NCBI RefSeq assembly: GCF_029323795.1
Contig: NZ_CP119758.1
Location: 806,001-870,000 of the forward strand
Source: Zobellia alginiliquefaciens
Lineage (GTDB): Bacteria; Bacteroidota; Bacteroidia; Flavobacteriales; Flavobacteriaceae
Reading direction: 5' to 3'
DNA length: 64,000 nt
Numbering within the stretch: position 1 is the first letter of the stretch; the number at the start of each line of letters is the position of its first letter. The translations under genes were made by a program, and so were the position numbers. The notes under the pieces were generated by a model that made no database searches, was not told the origin of the DNA, and was given only the letters and a program-made list of their open reading frames with translations. This document shows, piece by piece, positions 9,310-17,637 of this stretch.

Positions 9310-10131
9310 ATGGACTTATCCTTAATACCGCAAATAAAACATACTGACAGCAATAACTTTTTTCTACTTTCAGGCCCGTGTGCCATTGAAGGAGAAGAAA
9401 TGGCGCTGCGCATTGCCGAAAAGATTGTTTCGGTTACCGATGCTCTAAAGATTCCGTATGTTTTTAAAGGAAGTTTTAAAAAGGCCAACCGTAGTCGAGT
9501 AGATTCATTCACTGGAATCGGCGATGAGAAAGCCTTAAAAATTCTGCGTAAAGTTTCGGAAACTTTTCATGTTCCGACCATAACCGATATTCACGAAATT
9601 TCCGATGCCGAAATGGCGGCAGAGTATGTTGATGTATTACAAATCCCAGCTTTTTTAGTTCGCCAGACCGATTTGGTTGTAGCCGCAGCAAAAACCGGTA
9701 AAGTGGTCAATCTGAAAAAGGGACAATTTATGAGTCCGGAAAGCATGAAACACGCCGTGACCAAAGTAATCGATTCTGGAAACGAACAAGTCTGGATTAC
9801 CGATCGTGGCACCATGTTCGGTTATCAAGATATGGTGGTTGATTTTAGAGGTATTCCCACTATGAAAGAATACGCCCCTGTAGTGCTTGATGTGACGCAT
9901 TCCCTGCAACAACCTAACCAAGCTTCAGGTGTTACCGGTGGTCGCCCGGAACTGATCAATACCATGGCACGTGCGGGAATTGCCGCAGGTGTGGACGGTA
10001 TTTTTATGGAAACCCATTTTGACCCGGCAAATGCCAAAAGTGATGGCGCCAATATGCTGCACCTAGACCATTTAGAGCGCTTATTGACCAATTTAACCGC
10101 AATTAGAAAAACTGTAAACGGACTTCAGTAG
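9310..10131 (+). CDS. kdsA: 3-deoxy-8-phosphooctulonate (KDO-8-P) synthase
   Basis: This is a 273-residue enzyme of lipopolysaccharide inner-core synthesis: phosphoenolpyruvate plus arabinose-5-phosphate give KDO-8-phosphate in the cytosol. Diagnostic stretches are SGPCAIEGEEMALRIAE, YVFKGSFKKANRSR, FLVRQTDLVVAAAKTGKVVNLKKGQF and DVTHSLQQPN. ITDRGTMFGYQDMVVDFRGI has Asp (D) after IT, where metal-independent KdsA usually has Asn (TERG/NxG context differs between types). The ATG at 9310 follows a TATCTTTG promoter. Length matches the family. Confidence 0.95.
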   Translation: MDLSLIPQIKHTDSNNFFLLSGPCAIEGEEMALRIAEKIVSVTDALKIPYVFKGSFKKANRSRVDSFTGIGDEKALKILRKVSETFHVPTITDIHEISDAEMAAEYVDVLQIPAFLVRQTDLVVAAAKTGKVVNLKKGQFMSPESMKHAVTKVIDSGNEQVWITDRGTMFGYQDMVVDFRGIPTMKEYAPVVLDVTHSLQQPNQASGVTGGRPELINTMARAGIAAGVDGIFMETHFDPANAKSDGANMLHLDHLERLLTNLTAIRKTVNGLQ

Positions 10132-10261
10132 ATTTTTTTTAAATTTCTTTTACCATTGCTTGTTATTACGAAGATTACTGTCGGTTGTTTTTTTCGACAA
10201 GAGGTATATATTGGCAATAATTGACATTTAAGAAAGTTAAGAATAGAGCAAAACCATTCGC

Positions 10262-12229
10262 ATGCGTATTCGATACACTTTATCCTTTCTTTTTATATTG
10301 TCCATCAATCTAATTCAATCTCAGCAACCCGATACTTTTGGGGAAGTATCTACAGAAGAATTGGAAATGACTACGTATTCAAAAGATACAACTGCAAGTG
10401 CCGTGGTTCTATATGAACGCGGCGATAATTATTTCAAGGTCATTGATGATAGAATTAGAATTGTAAAAGAATATCACATTAAAATCAAAATTTTAAATGA
10501 AAGAGGTTTTGATCAGGCAGATATTTCAATTCCACTGAGGAAAACCGAAAAAAATAATGAAAAGCTAGAAGAGTTAAAGGCTATTACCCACAATGGTAAC
10601 AATCGGTTTCAAGTTCTGTCAAAAGACATATATACAAAGGATGTACATGAGTTTAGAACCGAGCGTACCTTTGCTTTTCCCAACGTAAAAAAAGGAAGTG
10701 TACTAGAGTATAAGTACAAACTTATTTCTCCCTATATCTACAATTTCAAGGGGTGGACCTTTCAATCGGATATTCCTAAAATATACAGCGAGTTCAACGC
10801 TAAAATCCCAGGAAATTATGTCTACAATAGGGCCATGATCGGCGAATTAAAATTAGATGTTAATGAAGCCGATGTTAAAAACAATTGTTTTCACATAGAA
10901 GGCTATAGAAGTGCCAGCTGCGAGGTTTTAAAATATGCAATGAACGATATACCTGCATTTGAAATTGCAGAAGAATTTATGCTGGCACCATCTAACTATA
11001 TTTCCCGAATAGATTTTGAGCTTTCGGAATTCACTGATTTTTCAGGATTTACCAATCAATATACCAAAACCTGGAAAGACGTTGACAAAGAATTTAAATC
11101 AGATAAAGACATAGGAAGACAGCTTACCAAAAAAGGTTTTTTTGAAAAACATGTACCCGAAACACTGCTTAACGAACCCAATGAACTAAAGCGGGCAAAG
11201 AATATTTATGCATTTGTTCAAAAACATTATACTTGGAACGAGGAATACGGCATATATGGCAAAGCCCGCGTTAAAGATGCCTTTGATATAGGCCGCGGAA
11301 ATGTTTCTGAAATAAACCTATCTCTTATTAACCTATTGAATGCTGCAGACCTAAAAGCCAATTTAATGTTGATATCTACCCGAAAAAGCGGCCTTCCAAA
11401 AATGAGCCATCCCGTCATGAGCGATTTTAACTATTGTATAGCCAAACTAGATATTGACGGAGAGACCTATTTGTTGGATGCTACCAATAAATATATGGCA
11501 TTTGGCATGCTACCCTACAGAGCTCTAAATTATTATGGTAGGGTAATGGATTTTAAAAAGGACAGTTACTGGTACGAAATAACCCCGAAAAACAACAATA
11601 AACATCAAGTACGTATTCAACTCAACTTTGATGTTGAGAGCAAGAAAGCAATAGGCAAGTTCGCAATTAGCAATACCGGTTACAATGCTTTAATCACCCG
11701 TAAAGAGATAGATAGCTACCGGCATGAAGAAGATTATCTCAAGTATATTGAGAAAGCCGTTAGCGGTGATTTTATGATTACATCGTATGAACGTCAAGAG
11801 GAACTACAGAGCGATACATCCACCTCCGAGCGATTGGAGTTTGAAATACCCAATATTTTAAATGGGGATATGGTTTACTTTAATCCGTTTTTAGTCCGTT
11901 TTTTTTCTGAAAATCCATTCTTATTGGAAAAAAGAACGTATCCTGTAGATTTTGGTTACACACGAATTTACAAATACCTCATGGTCATTAGCGTTCCAGA
12001 TGGGTATGCCGTACACGAACTTCCGGAGTCCAAAACTGTAAAATTAGATAACGGACTTGTTGAAATGAAGTTTCAAACACAAGCAAACGAAAAACATATT
12101 AGCATATTATTCAATCTATCCCTCAACTCAACCCATATAGCTGCGGAAGAGTATAAAAACCTAAAGACCGTATTTAGGCATGTAACGGACGTTCAGAATA
12201 ATTCACTTCTAATATTGAAAAAAATTTAA
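10262..12229 (+). CDS. DUF3857 protein with a degenerate transglutaminase-like domain
   Basis: This is a 655-residue exported protein (signal peptide to about residue 21, NLIQSQ). The N-terminal DUF3857 region (VVLYERGDNYFKVIDDRIRIVKEYHIKIKILNERG; VKKGSVLEYKYKLISPYI) is followed by a transglutaminase-fold core (ELKRAKNIYAFVQKHYTWNEEYG). In active relatives the core carries Cys-His-Asp; here the Cys position reads RGNVSEINL, the His position FNYCIA, and only Asp in YLLDATNKY is recognisable. I infer a non-catalytic periplasmic scaffold or binding protein. It stands alone, convergent with the DUF1801 gene. Confidence 0.75.
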   Translation: MRIRYTLSFLFILSINLIQSQQPDTFGEVSTEELEMTTYSKDTTASAVVLYERGDNYFKVIDDRIRIVKEYHIKIKILNERGFDQADISIPLRKTEKNNEKLEELKAITHNGNNRFQVLSKDIYTKDVHEFRTERTFAFPNVKKGSVLEYKYKLISPYIYNFKGWTFQSDIPKIYSEFNAKIPGNYVYNRAMIGELKLDVNEADVKNNCFHIEGYRSASCEVLKYAMNDIPAFEIAEEFMLAPSNYISRIDFELSEFTDFSGFTNQYTKTWKDVDKEFKSDKDIGRQLTKKGFFEKHVPETLLNEPNELKRAKNIYAFVQKHYTWNEEYGIYGKARVKDAFDIGRGNVSEINLSLINLLNAADLKANLMLISTRKSGLPKMSHPVMSDFNYCIAKLDIDGETYLLDATNKYMAFGMLPYRALNYYGRVMDFKKDSYWYEITPKNNNKHQVRIQLNFDVESKKAIGKFAISNTGYNALITRKEIDSYRHEEDYLKYIEKAVSGDFMITSYERQEELQSDTSTSERLEFEIPNILNGDMVYFNPFLVRFFSENPFLLEKRTYPVDFGYTRIYKYLMVISVPDGYAVHELPESKTVKLDNGLVEMKFQTQANEKHISILFNLSLNSTHIAAEEYKNLKTVFRHVTDVQNNSLLILKKI

Positions 12230-12246
12230 GACCGAAGTTTAGCTTG

Positions 12247-12606
12247 TCACTTATAAAATTTCTCATCCTTAACTGAATAAGCCTCCTTTAGTACATCCGT
12301 TAATATATTGTTATCGATTTCTTCAAGTGAAGTATATCGCAAAGACTTCATTACTTTACGACCTTTGTTGACTAGATGTTCTTGATGTTTTGTTAGATAA
12401 GCGGCCTTCCAAAAACCCAGGTCTATATAATCTTTACTTTGGTTTAAATAACAAAAGGGCGTTTCATTGATATAATAAAACGGAATTCTATATTTGAACT
12501 TTAAATCAGCATCGGGTACCGTTCGCTCGATAACGGATTGCAAATGCAATAAAATACTTCTAAAAGGCTCAGATTTGTTCAAGATGTAGTTTTCTGCAGG
12601 ATTCAT
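12247..12606 (-). CDS. DUF1801-domain protein
   Basis: This 119-residue protein shows the DUF1801/YdhG-like pattern: ILLHLQSVIERTVPDADLKFKYRIPFYYINETPFCYLN near the N-terminus, then DYIDLGFWKAAYLT and a terminal helix. Members are small cytosolic proteins with an iron-chaperone-like (frataxin-related) fold annotation, but the biochemical role is not established. It is convergent with the DUF3857 gene (17 bp between stops). Confidence 0.75.
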   Translation of the reverse strand: MNPAENYILNKSEPFRSILLHLQSVIERTVPDADLKFKYRIPFYYINETPFCYLNQSKDYIDLGFWKAAYLTKHQEHLVNKGRKVMKSLRYTSLEEIDNNILTDVLKEAYSVKDEKFYK

Positions 12607-12685
12607 AGGTTAAAATTAAAACCGATAACAACAAATATAGGTAGCTTCCGTTGTACTTTATAGACCAAATCTCTATTATTTTTTC

Positions 12686-13357
12686 ATGATTATCAGCACT
12701 TTAACAAATAACCTATTTCATAAGCGATTATTATTATTAACCGCATTAGGCTGTGCTCTTTTAGCGTTGCGGGTGTATGTTACCCAATCAATTGATTTTA
12801 CATTTTTATTATGGAATCTTTTTTTAGCGCTAATCCCTCTTTTTTTATCAAAGCAATTTTTATTTAATGTTCGCGTAAATAAATCCAAAGGCTTCCGTAT
12901 TCTTATTCTATTTTTCTGGGTACTCTTTTTACCTAATAGCCCCTATATTATAACAGATTTTGTGCATTTAGATGACAACCAACCTACTTTCTGGTTAGAC
13001 CTATTGCTATTTTTTGTTTTTGCCCTTAACGGACTTGTATTGGGTGTTTTATCCATGATGGATGTTTTTAGTTTTCTAAGAAAGCGAAACCATCCGGTTT
13101 TGGCCAATGCCATCCTGCTCTTTGTAAGTTTGCTTAGCGGATATGGTGTTTTTCTTGGACGATTTTTACGTTTTAACTCATGGGACATTGTCAGCAAACC
13201 ATTAGTTCTGGCCCACAGCCTTTTTAACTCTCTATTCTTGGTGGATGCCTGGTTATGGATTTTTGGTTTTGGCAGTTTTATCTGGGTTTCATTTTGGGCC
13301 CTGAAACCCTTCTTACGTGGTCATGGCACCATGACCATCAGTAACCAGAAAGTTTAA
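12686..13357 (+). CDS. DUF1361 integral membrane protein
   Basis: This is a 223-residue, very hydrophobic protein with about six membrane helices. The conserved DUF1361 core WVLFLPNSPYIITDFVHL lies in the first half, followed by WLDLLLFFVFALNGLVLGVLSM and GVFLGRFLRFNSWDIV. The function of the family is unknown. It is divergent from the DUF1801 gene, with 79 bp between starts. Confidence 0.82.
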   Translation: MIISTLTNNLFHKRLLLLTALGCALLALRVYVTQSIDFTFLLWNLFLALIPLFLSKQFLFNVRVNKSKGFRILILFFWVLFLPNSPYIITDFVHLDDNQPTFWLDLLLFFVFALNGLVLGVLSMMDVFSFLRKRNHPVLANAILLFVSLLSGYGVFLGRFLRFNSWDIVSKPLVLAHSLFNSLFLVDAWLWIFGFGSFIWVSFWALKPFLRGHGTMTISNQKV

Positions 13358-13541
13358 ACTTACTTGTCTCTATTAGAAAGATGTAACCTATTTTGTACCA
13401 TAAAAGGATATGTTTAAAGGGTTCCCTTGGACTCTTAACCGACTATAAAGTAAAAAAGGCAGTCATATCTTAATGACAACTTATGTATTCGATTATTGGA
13501 CCACTCTAAAGCAGCGATAGGATATAGAGAAAGTGGTAATA

Positions 13542-13814
13542 CTAATTAAAATTGTCCAAGGCTAACTTCATTTCACGCTCAAAGGAAGGCTTAATCTGCT
13601 GCAGGTATTGCAAAGGTGTATCATCTGAAAGGGTAACCCTTTTAGTCTTTAGGTCTACATCAAAATGGAAACAAGAAAAATCCGAACATGATTTTACATC
13701 AAAGTTCGCTATAAGGAACTTGGTAATTATTGGACGGAACTCATACTCAAGCTCTATACAAATACGATGTAATTTCTCATCGATTTCGCGACCAGTAATC
13801 CAATTGAATGTCAT
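13542..13814 (-). CDS. Small conserved hypothetical protein
   Basis: I place the start at the ATG at 13814 (90 residues, MTFNWITGREIDEKLHR). The protein is acidic and soluble, with an alpha-then-beta pattern (RICIELEYEFRPIITKFLIANFDV, FSCFHFDVDLKTKRVTLSDDTPLQYLQQIKPSFEREMKLAL). I do not recognise the family. It lies immediately downstream of, and on the same strand as, the saccharopine-dehydrogenase-like gene, and could be co-transcribed with it. Confidence 0.55.
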   Translation of the reverse strand: MTFNWITGREIDEKLHRICIELEYEFRPIITKFLIANFDVKSCSDFSCFHFDVDLKTKRVTLSDDTPLQYLQQIKPSFEREMKLALDNFN

Positions 13815-13896
13815 AAGTTCTCGTTTTCTAAAGCTTAGCAATATATAAAATATTAACAGTAACTTAACGAAAACTAAACCTTTTTTTAATTCATCG

Positions 13897-15096
13897 TTAA
13901 CCCGCTATATAATTGGACAAGTAGCTGTAACGCTCCGTTAGTTTACCATCTTTCGTCATTCGTGCTCGCTCCAATACACCATCTTTATCATCATTAAAGA
14001 ATGCTGGAATTACATTTTTAATAAATGCCTGTCCAAATCCTTCACTCGCATCTTGTGGAATTTCACAGGGCAAATTATCAACGGCCATAACGGCAATAGC
14101 GGAATCATTTTTAAAATCCGTTTCCTTTTCTGTTTTAGGATCATACCCATAAATGGGATCAGCGATTGTTGATGGTTTTATGGTGGTCGCAACTGGCCCA
14201 TCTATATCACAACTAACATCGGCAACCACTTTTATTTTAAAATCTTCTTTTTTGGCATCTTCTCGTGTGAAGAGATACGGCGCTCCTTGTCCATAAAAAT
14301 GCCCTGCAATAAAAAAGTCCGATACTTGGGTAAAGCGATAAAAATTACTCTTGTATTCTTCCGGGTTCGCAAAAAAATCAGCTTTATTACCTCTTACTCC
14401 GTCTTTTCGTTTGTTGTAATCCGAAGCATCAATTTGGCAGTATACAGGCTCATCAAAAGAATCTTCCAAATATTCGGTGACATTCACTTTTTTAATATTC
14501 ATGGCATCCAACATCTCTCTTGCGCCATTACCCACTCTTCCCCTACCGGTAAGAATTATTTTAATGTTAGGTAACCTTATTTTATTCAGCTCAGCAATCA
14601 GTTCTTGCTGATTGGCTAGGTTTTCAGCCTTTGGTAATTCGTACAAATTAAATTTAAGCCCATAAGCACGTAACCCGTTATATGCCCCTACAATACCAGC
14701 ATAACGACCAAAAGCTACCAAGCGTTGTTCGTTTTGATTGGTAATGACCTCATGGTCATAAAGCTCTATATTCTTCTCCAATATGGCACGTAACAAGTCT
14801 CGGTTATACGGTTGCTCCTTTATGGTATGGGAAAAGAAAAAGTATTTTTTATTCGGAATTAGATTTTTAATCGGCACTTCTTTTACTCCTAACAAAACAT
14901 CACACTCTTCCATTTTGGCAGCAACCTCTATTCCTTTTTCCCGGTATTCTTCATCCGAAAAAACTCGGATTGGTGACGGTTCCACCACTATTTGGGCATC
15001 AGAATGGCGAGATAAGACTTTTTGGCAGGCTTCAGGCGATAGAACAACGCGACGGTCTGGTGGAGTTTTACGCTCTTGAATGATTCCGAACTTCAT
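13897..15096 (-). CDS. Saccharopine dehydrogenase-like NAD(P)-dependent oxidoreductase
   Basis: This is a 399-residue member of the alanine dehydrogenase/transhydrogenase/LYS1 fold. The N-terminus (FGIIQERKTPPDRRVVLSPE) is the substrate domain signature, AFGRYAGIVGAYNGLRAYG links the domains, and IKIILTGRGRVGNGAREML is the Rossmann loop. Late VADVSCDIDGPVATTIKPSTI is typical of NAD-dependent saccharopine dehydrogenase-like enzymes. It likely acts in lysine metabolism or a related amino-acid dehydrogenation; the exact substrate is uncertain. Confidence 0.8.
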   Translation of the reverse strand: MKFGIIQERKTPPDRRVVLSPEACQKVLSRHSDAQIVVEPSPIRVFSDEEYREKGIEVAAKMEECDVLLGVKEVPIKNLIPNKKYFFFSHTIKEQPYNRDLLRAILEKNIELYDHEVITNQNEQRLVAFGRYAGIVGAYNGLRAYGLKFNLYELPKAENLANQQELIAELNKIRLPNIKIILTGRGRVGNGAREMLDAMNIKKVNVTEYLEDSFDEPVYCQIDASDYNKRKDGVRGNKADFFANPEEYKSNFYRFTQVSDFFIAGHFYGQGAPYLFTREDAKKEDFKIKVVADVSCDIDGPVATTIKPSTIADPIYGYDPKTEKETDFKNDSAIAVMAVDNLPCEIPQDASEGFGQAFIKNVIPAFFNDDKDGVLERARMTKDGKLTERYSYLSNYIAG

Positions 15097-15191
15097 GTGT
15101 ACAGGCTTTTATAACTTGTGAATGGACTATGGTTTCAAATGTAACTTTTGATTGCAGCCTATCAAAACTTTTTTTGGAATACTTTTTGGGG

Positions 15192-15199
15192 TATCTTTG
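15192..15199 (+). promoter_or_regulatory. -7 promoter box of ssrA
   Basis: TATCTTTG, a perfect TAnnTTTG match, lies 36 nt before the mature 5' end of the tmRNA, leaving a short precursor leader to be removed by RNase P. Confidence 0.68.
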
Positions 15200-15235
15200 C
15201 CGACCGCAATAGTTTTGGCTGTTGCGGATATTTAT

Positions 15236-15630
15236 GGGGCCGACTGGTTTTGACAGCGAGACCAATGGCATTGTAAGCATGTTGAGCGCTGGGGTACAGC
15301 TCATTAATATCATACTTCACACTTTTAATTGGCGAAAACAATTACGCTCTTGCCGCATAATCTGAATTATAGTAAGATTTGCCTCGTTCCGACAAGGTCG
15401 GAAAGCGAGATGTCTCTGAACAGCCCTTGTTGGCGGCGGTTCATTTAGAGGCACCAGAAAAGTCAACATAAGGTCGTTATTGCTTTGGTAGCGGCACCAA
15501 AACTTTAAGAAGCTAAGTGTATATTAGGCCGTTTCCGGTCAGATATGCATCGAAAATCAATCGGAAACTAAACATGTAGAAAGCTCTGTAATTGCTTGTT
15601 TGGACGAGGGTTCGACTCCCTCCGGCTCCA
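15236..15630 (+). ncRNA. ssrA: Transfer-messenger RNA (tmRNA)
   Basis: The 5' end GGGGCCGACTGG pairs with the 3' end CGGCTCC, giving a seven-pair acceptor stem whose third pair is G-U, the alanyl-tRNA synthetase identity element. A T-arm sequence GGTTCGACTCC precedes it, and the discriminator base is A15630. CCA is not encoded (CTC follows), so it must be added by nucleotidyltransferase. The internal reading frame encodes the tag GENNYALAA. With SmpB it rescues ribosomes stalled on broken mRNAs and marks the peptides for proteolysis. A promoter box lies upstream and a terminator follows. Confidence 0.95.
15331..15360 (+). other. tmRNA tag-peptide reading frame
   Basis: The resume codon GGC at 15331 begins a frame reading G-E-N-N-Y-A-L-A-A then TAA. 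It ends in the LAA degron recognised by ClpXP-type proteases and is a typical Bacteroidota tag (an alanine charged on the tmRNA itself precedes it). Confidence 0.93.
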
Positions 15631-15635
15631 CTCAG

Positions 15636-15669
15636 AAACCTCGTAACACCAATGTTTACGAGGTTTTTT
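15636..15669 (+). terminator. Intrinsic terminator of ssrA
   Basis: Stem arms AAACCTCGTAA (15636-15646) and TTACGAGGTTT (15656-15666) are followed by a T-run, a few bases after the tmRNA 3' end. Confidence 0.9.
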
Positions 15670-15727
15670 ATTTCTAGGTAACAGAATCGTTGACCGAACT
15701 ACATATCAAATAAAATACGCCAAAGAA

Positions 15728-16633
15728 TCATATCCACTCGGCATCAATACCAAGAATAACGAATTCATCACATATATGTTCTTGTGCGTAACACAAGGTG
15801 GCTTTCTTTAAATTGGGAAAATGCTTCACATCATCGCTCCGTTCAATATCCCAATATTCTACCGCTCCCCCAGAAAAAGGTGATAGGTTCATATAAATAT
15901 CGTTTCCGCCATCTTGATAGATTTCAGTAATCTCCGGAGCCAAACGTTTGGGAATAGGCAAATCTTTAAAATACTGGGTTACTTCAGCTATGGGCTCATA
16001 ACCTTCTTCGTCAATATCTATTTCACGACCCTTATACCAATCTGCAAACTCATACAAATCAAATTTCGGTTTCAACAGTCCTTTCATATACATCAATTCT
16101 TCAATGATGGAAAGTTTAAAGCCAAAATCCGTAAACTCAATTTCTTCTTCATCGAGCGGCTTAATGGTGTATTTGTCTTCCGGTATTCCCGCGCCTCGCA
16201 CGTATGGTTTGTGAATGCTCACTTCAATGGCGCATACAACGTCTTTCGATATGCTAAACCAAGCACTTAATCCGTTTTGCACCAAAGCTCCGGAATCGTC
16301 CCCTTTGAATGTTGTAATCCGTTCATCCTCATGGGTTTTGTAATATTGAAGAATATCTTCACCATTGTAATTGAATGTTCCGCTAAAAACTACTTTAGGA
16401 CTGAAATCATAGGTTGAAATTTCCAATTCAAATCCCAAGGAATCTACCGAATCCCCATCGGATGAATACCCGATAATCCCCAAATTTTCCCAAACAAAAA
16501 GTGTCTTATTTTTTCCTTTATGCTCTTTACAGTCAGGGGAAATACACGTTTTTAAAGTTGCAAGGGGTATAGGGAATTCTACCGCAACGGAGTTAATTTG
16601 AAAGCTATCCGAAGAAAATTCTATGTGAACCAT
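15728..16633 (-). CDS. DUF6892-like protein, possible immunity or conflict-related
   Basis: This is a 301-residue soluble protein. The N-terminal half (FQINSVAVEFPIPLATLKTCI, then beta-rich VFSGTFNYNGEDI) resembles a small beta domain seen with DUF6892. The C-terminal half (FTDFGFKLSIIEELMYMKGLLKPKFDLYEF; LAPEITEIYQDGGNDIYMNLSPF) matches my memory of DUF6892. It follows the SUKH gene by 20 bp on the same strand and so is under the operator at 17170. Proteins of this type occur beside SUKH proteins in polymorphic-toxin neighbourhoods, but no toxin is seen here. Function unknown. Confidence 0.6.
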   Translation of the reverse strand: MVHIEFSSDSFQINSVAVEFPIPLATLKTCISPDCKEHKGKNKTLFVWENLGIIGYSSDGDSVDSLGFELEISTYDFSPKVVFSGTFNYNGEDILQYYKTHEDERITTFKGDDSGALVQNGLSAWFSISKDVVCAIEVSIHKPYVRGAGIPEDKYTIKPLDEEEIEFTDFGFKLSIIEELMYMKGLLKPKFDLYEFADWYKGREIDIDEEGYEPIAEVTQYFKDLPIPKRLAPEITEIYQDGGNDIYMNLSPFSGGAVEYWDIERSDDVKHFPNLKKATLCYAQEHICDEFVILGIDAEWI

Positions 16634-16653
16634 AAGTGTTTGTAATTATTATA

Positions 16654-17097
16654 TTATAACGGTTTTTGAGTTCTTAAAAGTTCCGAAAAAGACTTGGATA
16701 TTAATGCTACTTCGCCCCCATCGTGGTAATATGCCCAAACCGTAAATTTGCATTCGGGGTCTAAATATAGGTAATCGCCATTCTCCTCACCTATTACAAA
16801 ACCTTTGGCTACGCGCTCTAATTTTACAGAGCGAAAATGTGCTGAAGGTGCCGTGAGCTCCATCCCTACTTCTTCTTGAACTTGTGTGTACAGTTTTAAA
16901 CATTCGTAGTTGGCTGCTTCACCTACTCCTTTCATTTCCCATCGTTTTAGCAATGCCTCAGTTCCCATTAGATTCCAAGTGCGCTTATCCCATCTACTAT
17001 TATTTTTCAGTGGTGCACCTTTTGGGTTTTCCTGAAGAAACTTTAAGTATTTCAGCGGTAATCTTTGCTGAAAAACATCGCTCATTTCCAATTTCAT
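16654..17097 (-). CDS. SUKH (SMI1/KNR4-like) protein
   Basis: This 147-residue protein has the end pattern of the SUKH superfamily: FVIGEENGDYLYLDPECKFTVWAYYHDGGEVALISKSFSELL, preceded by a helical N-terminus LPLKYLKFLQENPKGAP. SUKH proteins are immunity proteins to nucleases and other toxins, or peptide-binding scaffolds. It is the first gene of a two-gene minus-strand operon with the DUF6892-like gene, divergent from the coiled-coil/vWA operon. Its control region (17140-17185) carries one of the island's shared operators. Confidence 0.72.
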   Translation of the reverse strand: MKLEMSDVFQQRLPLKYLKFLQENPKGAPLKNNSRWDKRTWNLMGTEALLKRWEMKGVGEAANYECLKLYTQVQEEVGMELTAPSAHFRSVKLERVAKGFVIGEENGDYLYLDPECKFTVWAYYHDGGEVALISKSFSELLRTQKPL

Positions 17098-17139
17098 AAG
17101 TACTGTTTAATTGATTTGACAGGATGTAAATATGAACTA

Positions 17140-17185
17140 CAAAGATGCGCGTAGGGTTTAAAATATCACTCACCGTTTTCAGTGA
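17140..17185 (-). promoter_or_regulatory. Island operator 1 plus -7 box, for the SUKH operon
   Basis: On the minus strand the 16-mer TCACTGAAAACGGTGA (17170-17185) is followed after exactly 22 nt by CATCTTTG (17140-17147), one base off TAnnTTTG. The ATG at 17097 lies 42 nt further on. The 16-mer is also within a larger perfect dyad: AATATCACT at 17162-17170 and AGTGATATT at 17181-17189. Confidence 0.7.
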
Positions 17186-17222
17186 TATTGAGATGAACTC
17201 ATTACTACGCTAAATACTAAAA

Positions 17223-17268
17223 TCACCCTTTTCAGGGATATAGAAAATCAAGGTTCAACATAGCTTTG
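17223..17268 (+). promoter_or_regulatory. Island operator 2 plus -7 box, for the vWA operon
   Basis: The 16-mer TCACCCTTTTCAGGGA (17223-17238) is followed after exactly 22 nt by TAGCTTTG (17261-17268), a perfect TAnnTTTG match, and 16 nt later by the ATG at 17285. The operator centre would fall near -44, a class II activator position replacing the -33 box. Confidence 0.72.
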
Positions 17269-17284
17269 TCCCAAAGAAATTTTC

Positions 17285-17635
17285 ATGGAAGACAAAATAA
17301 CGAATGCCGCTTTCTTAGAATCGCTAAAGCGCAACAACGAAAAAATAAGAGACGACCGTGCAAGTGCCATTGCCGAAGATGCGCAACTAATGTACAAGCG
17401 TGAAACGGAAGACTTGGCGTTGTCTTTAAAACGACTGAAACGTGAGCAGGAAAATATGTTAGATATGAGCCCGACAGATGCGAACAGTTTGGTCTTAGCT
17501 TCAGATTTTGATGCGAAGGACTATGTTGCCAAAGACTTAGAGATGTCAGTTAAAATCAGAAATCTGGAAATTAAATTAGAACTGGCAAAGAAGCGCTACG
17601 CGTATTTGTTCGGTGGACAAATAAATGAACTGTAA
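17285..17635 (+). CDS. Small coiled-coil protein, first gene of the vWA operon
   Basis: This 116-residue protein is mostly charged helix (FLESLKRNNEKIRDDRASAIAEDAQLMYKRETEDLALSLKRLKREQENML and IRNLEIKLELAKKRYAYLFG), separated by a short linker with NSLVLASDFDAKDYVAKDLEMS. No family is recognised. Only 2 bp separate it from the vWA gene, so the two are probably translated together and may bind each other. It is directly under operator 2. Confidence 0.65.
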   Translation: MEDKITNAAFLESLKRNNEKIRDDRASAIAEDAQLMYKRETEDLALSLKRLKREQENMLDMSPTDANSLVLASDFDAKDYVAKDLEMSVKIRNLEIKLELAKKRYAYLFGGQINEL

Positions 17636-17637
17636 TT

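Noticed and set aside
17162-17189. The larger 28-bp dyad at operator 1 as the consensus unit
   Set aside because: The outer AATATCACT/AGTGATATT arms are not repeated at the other sites; only the 16-bp core with fixed 22-nt spacing recurs.
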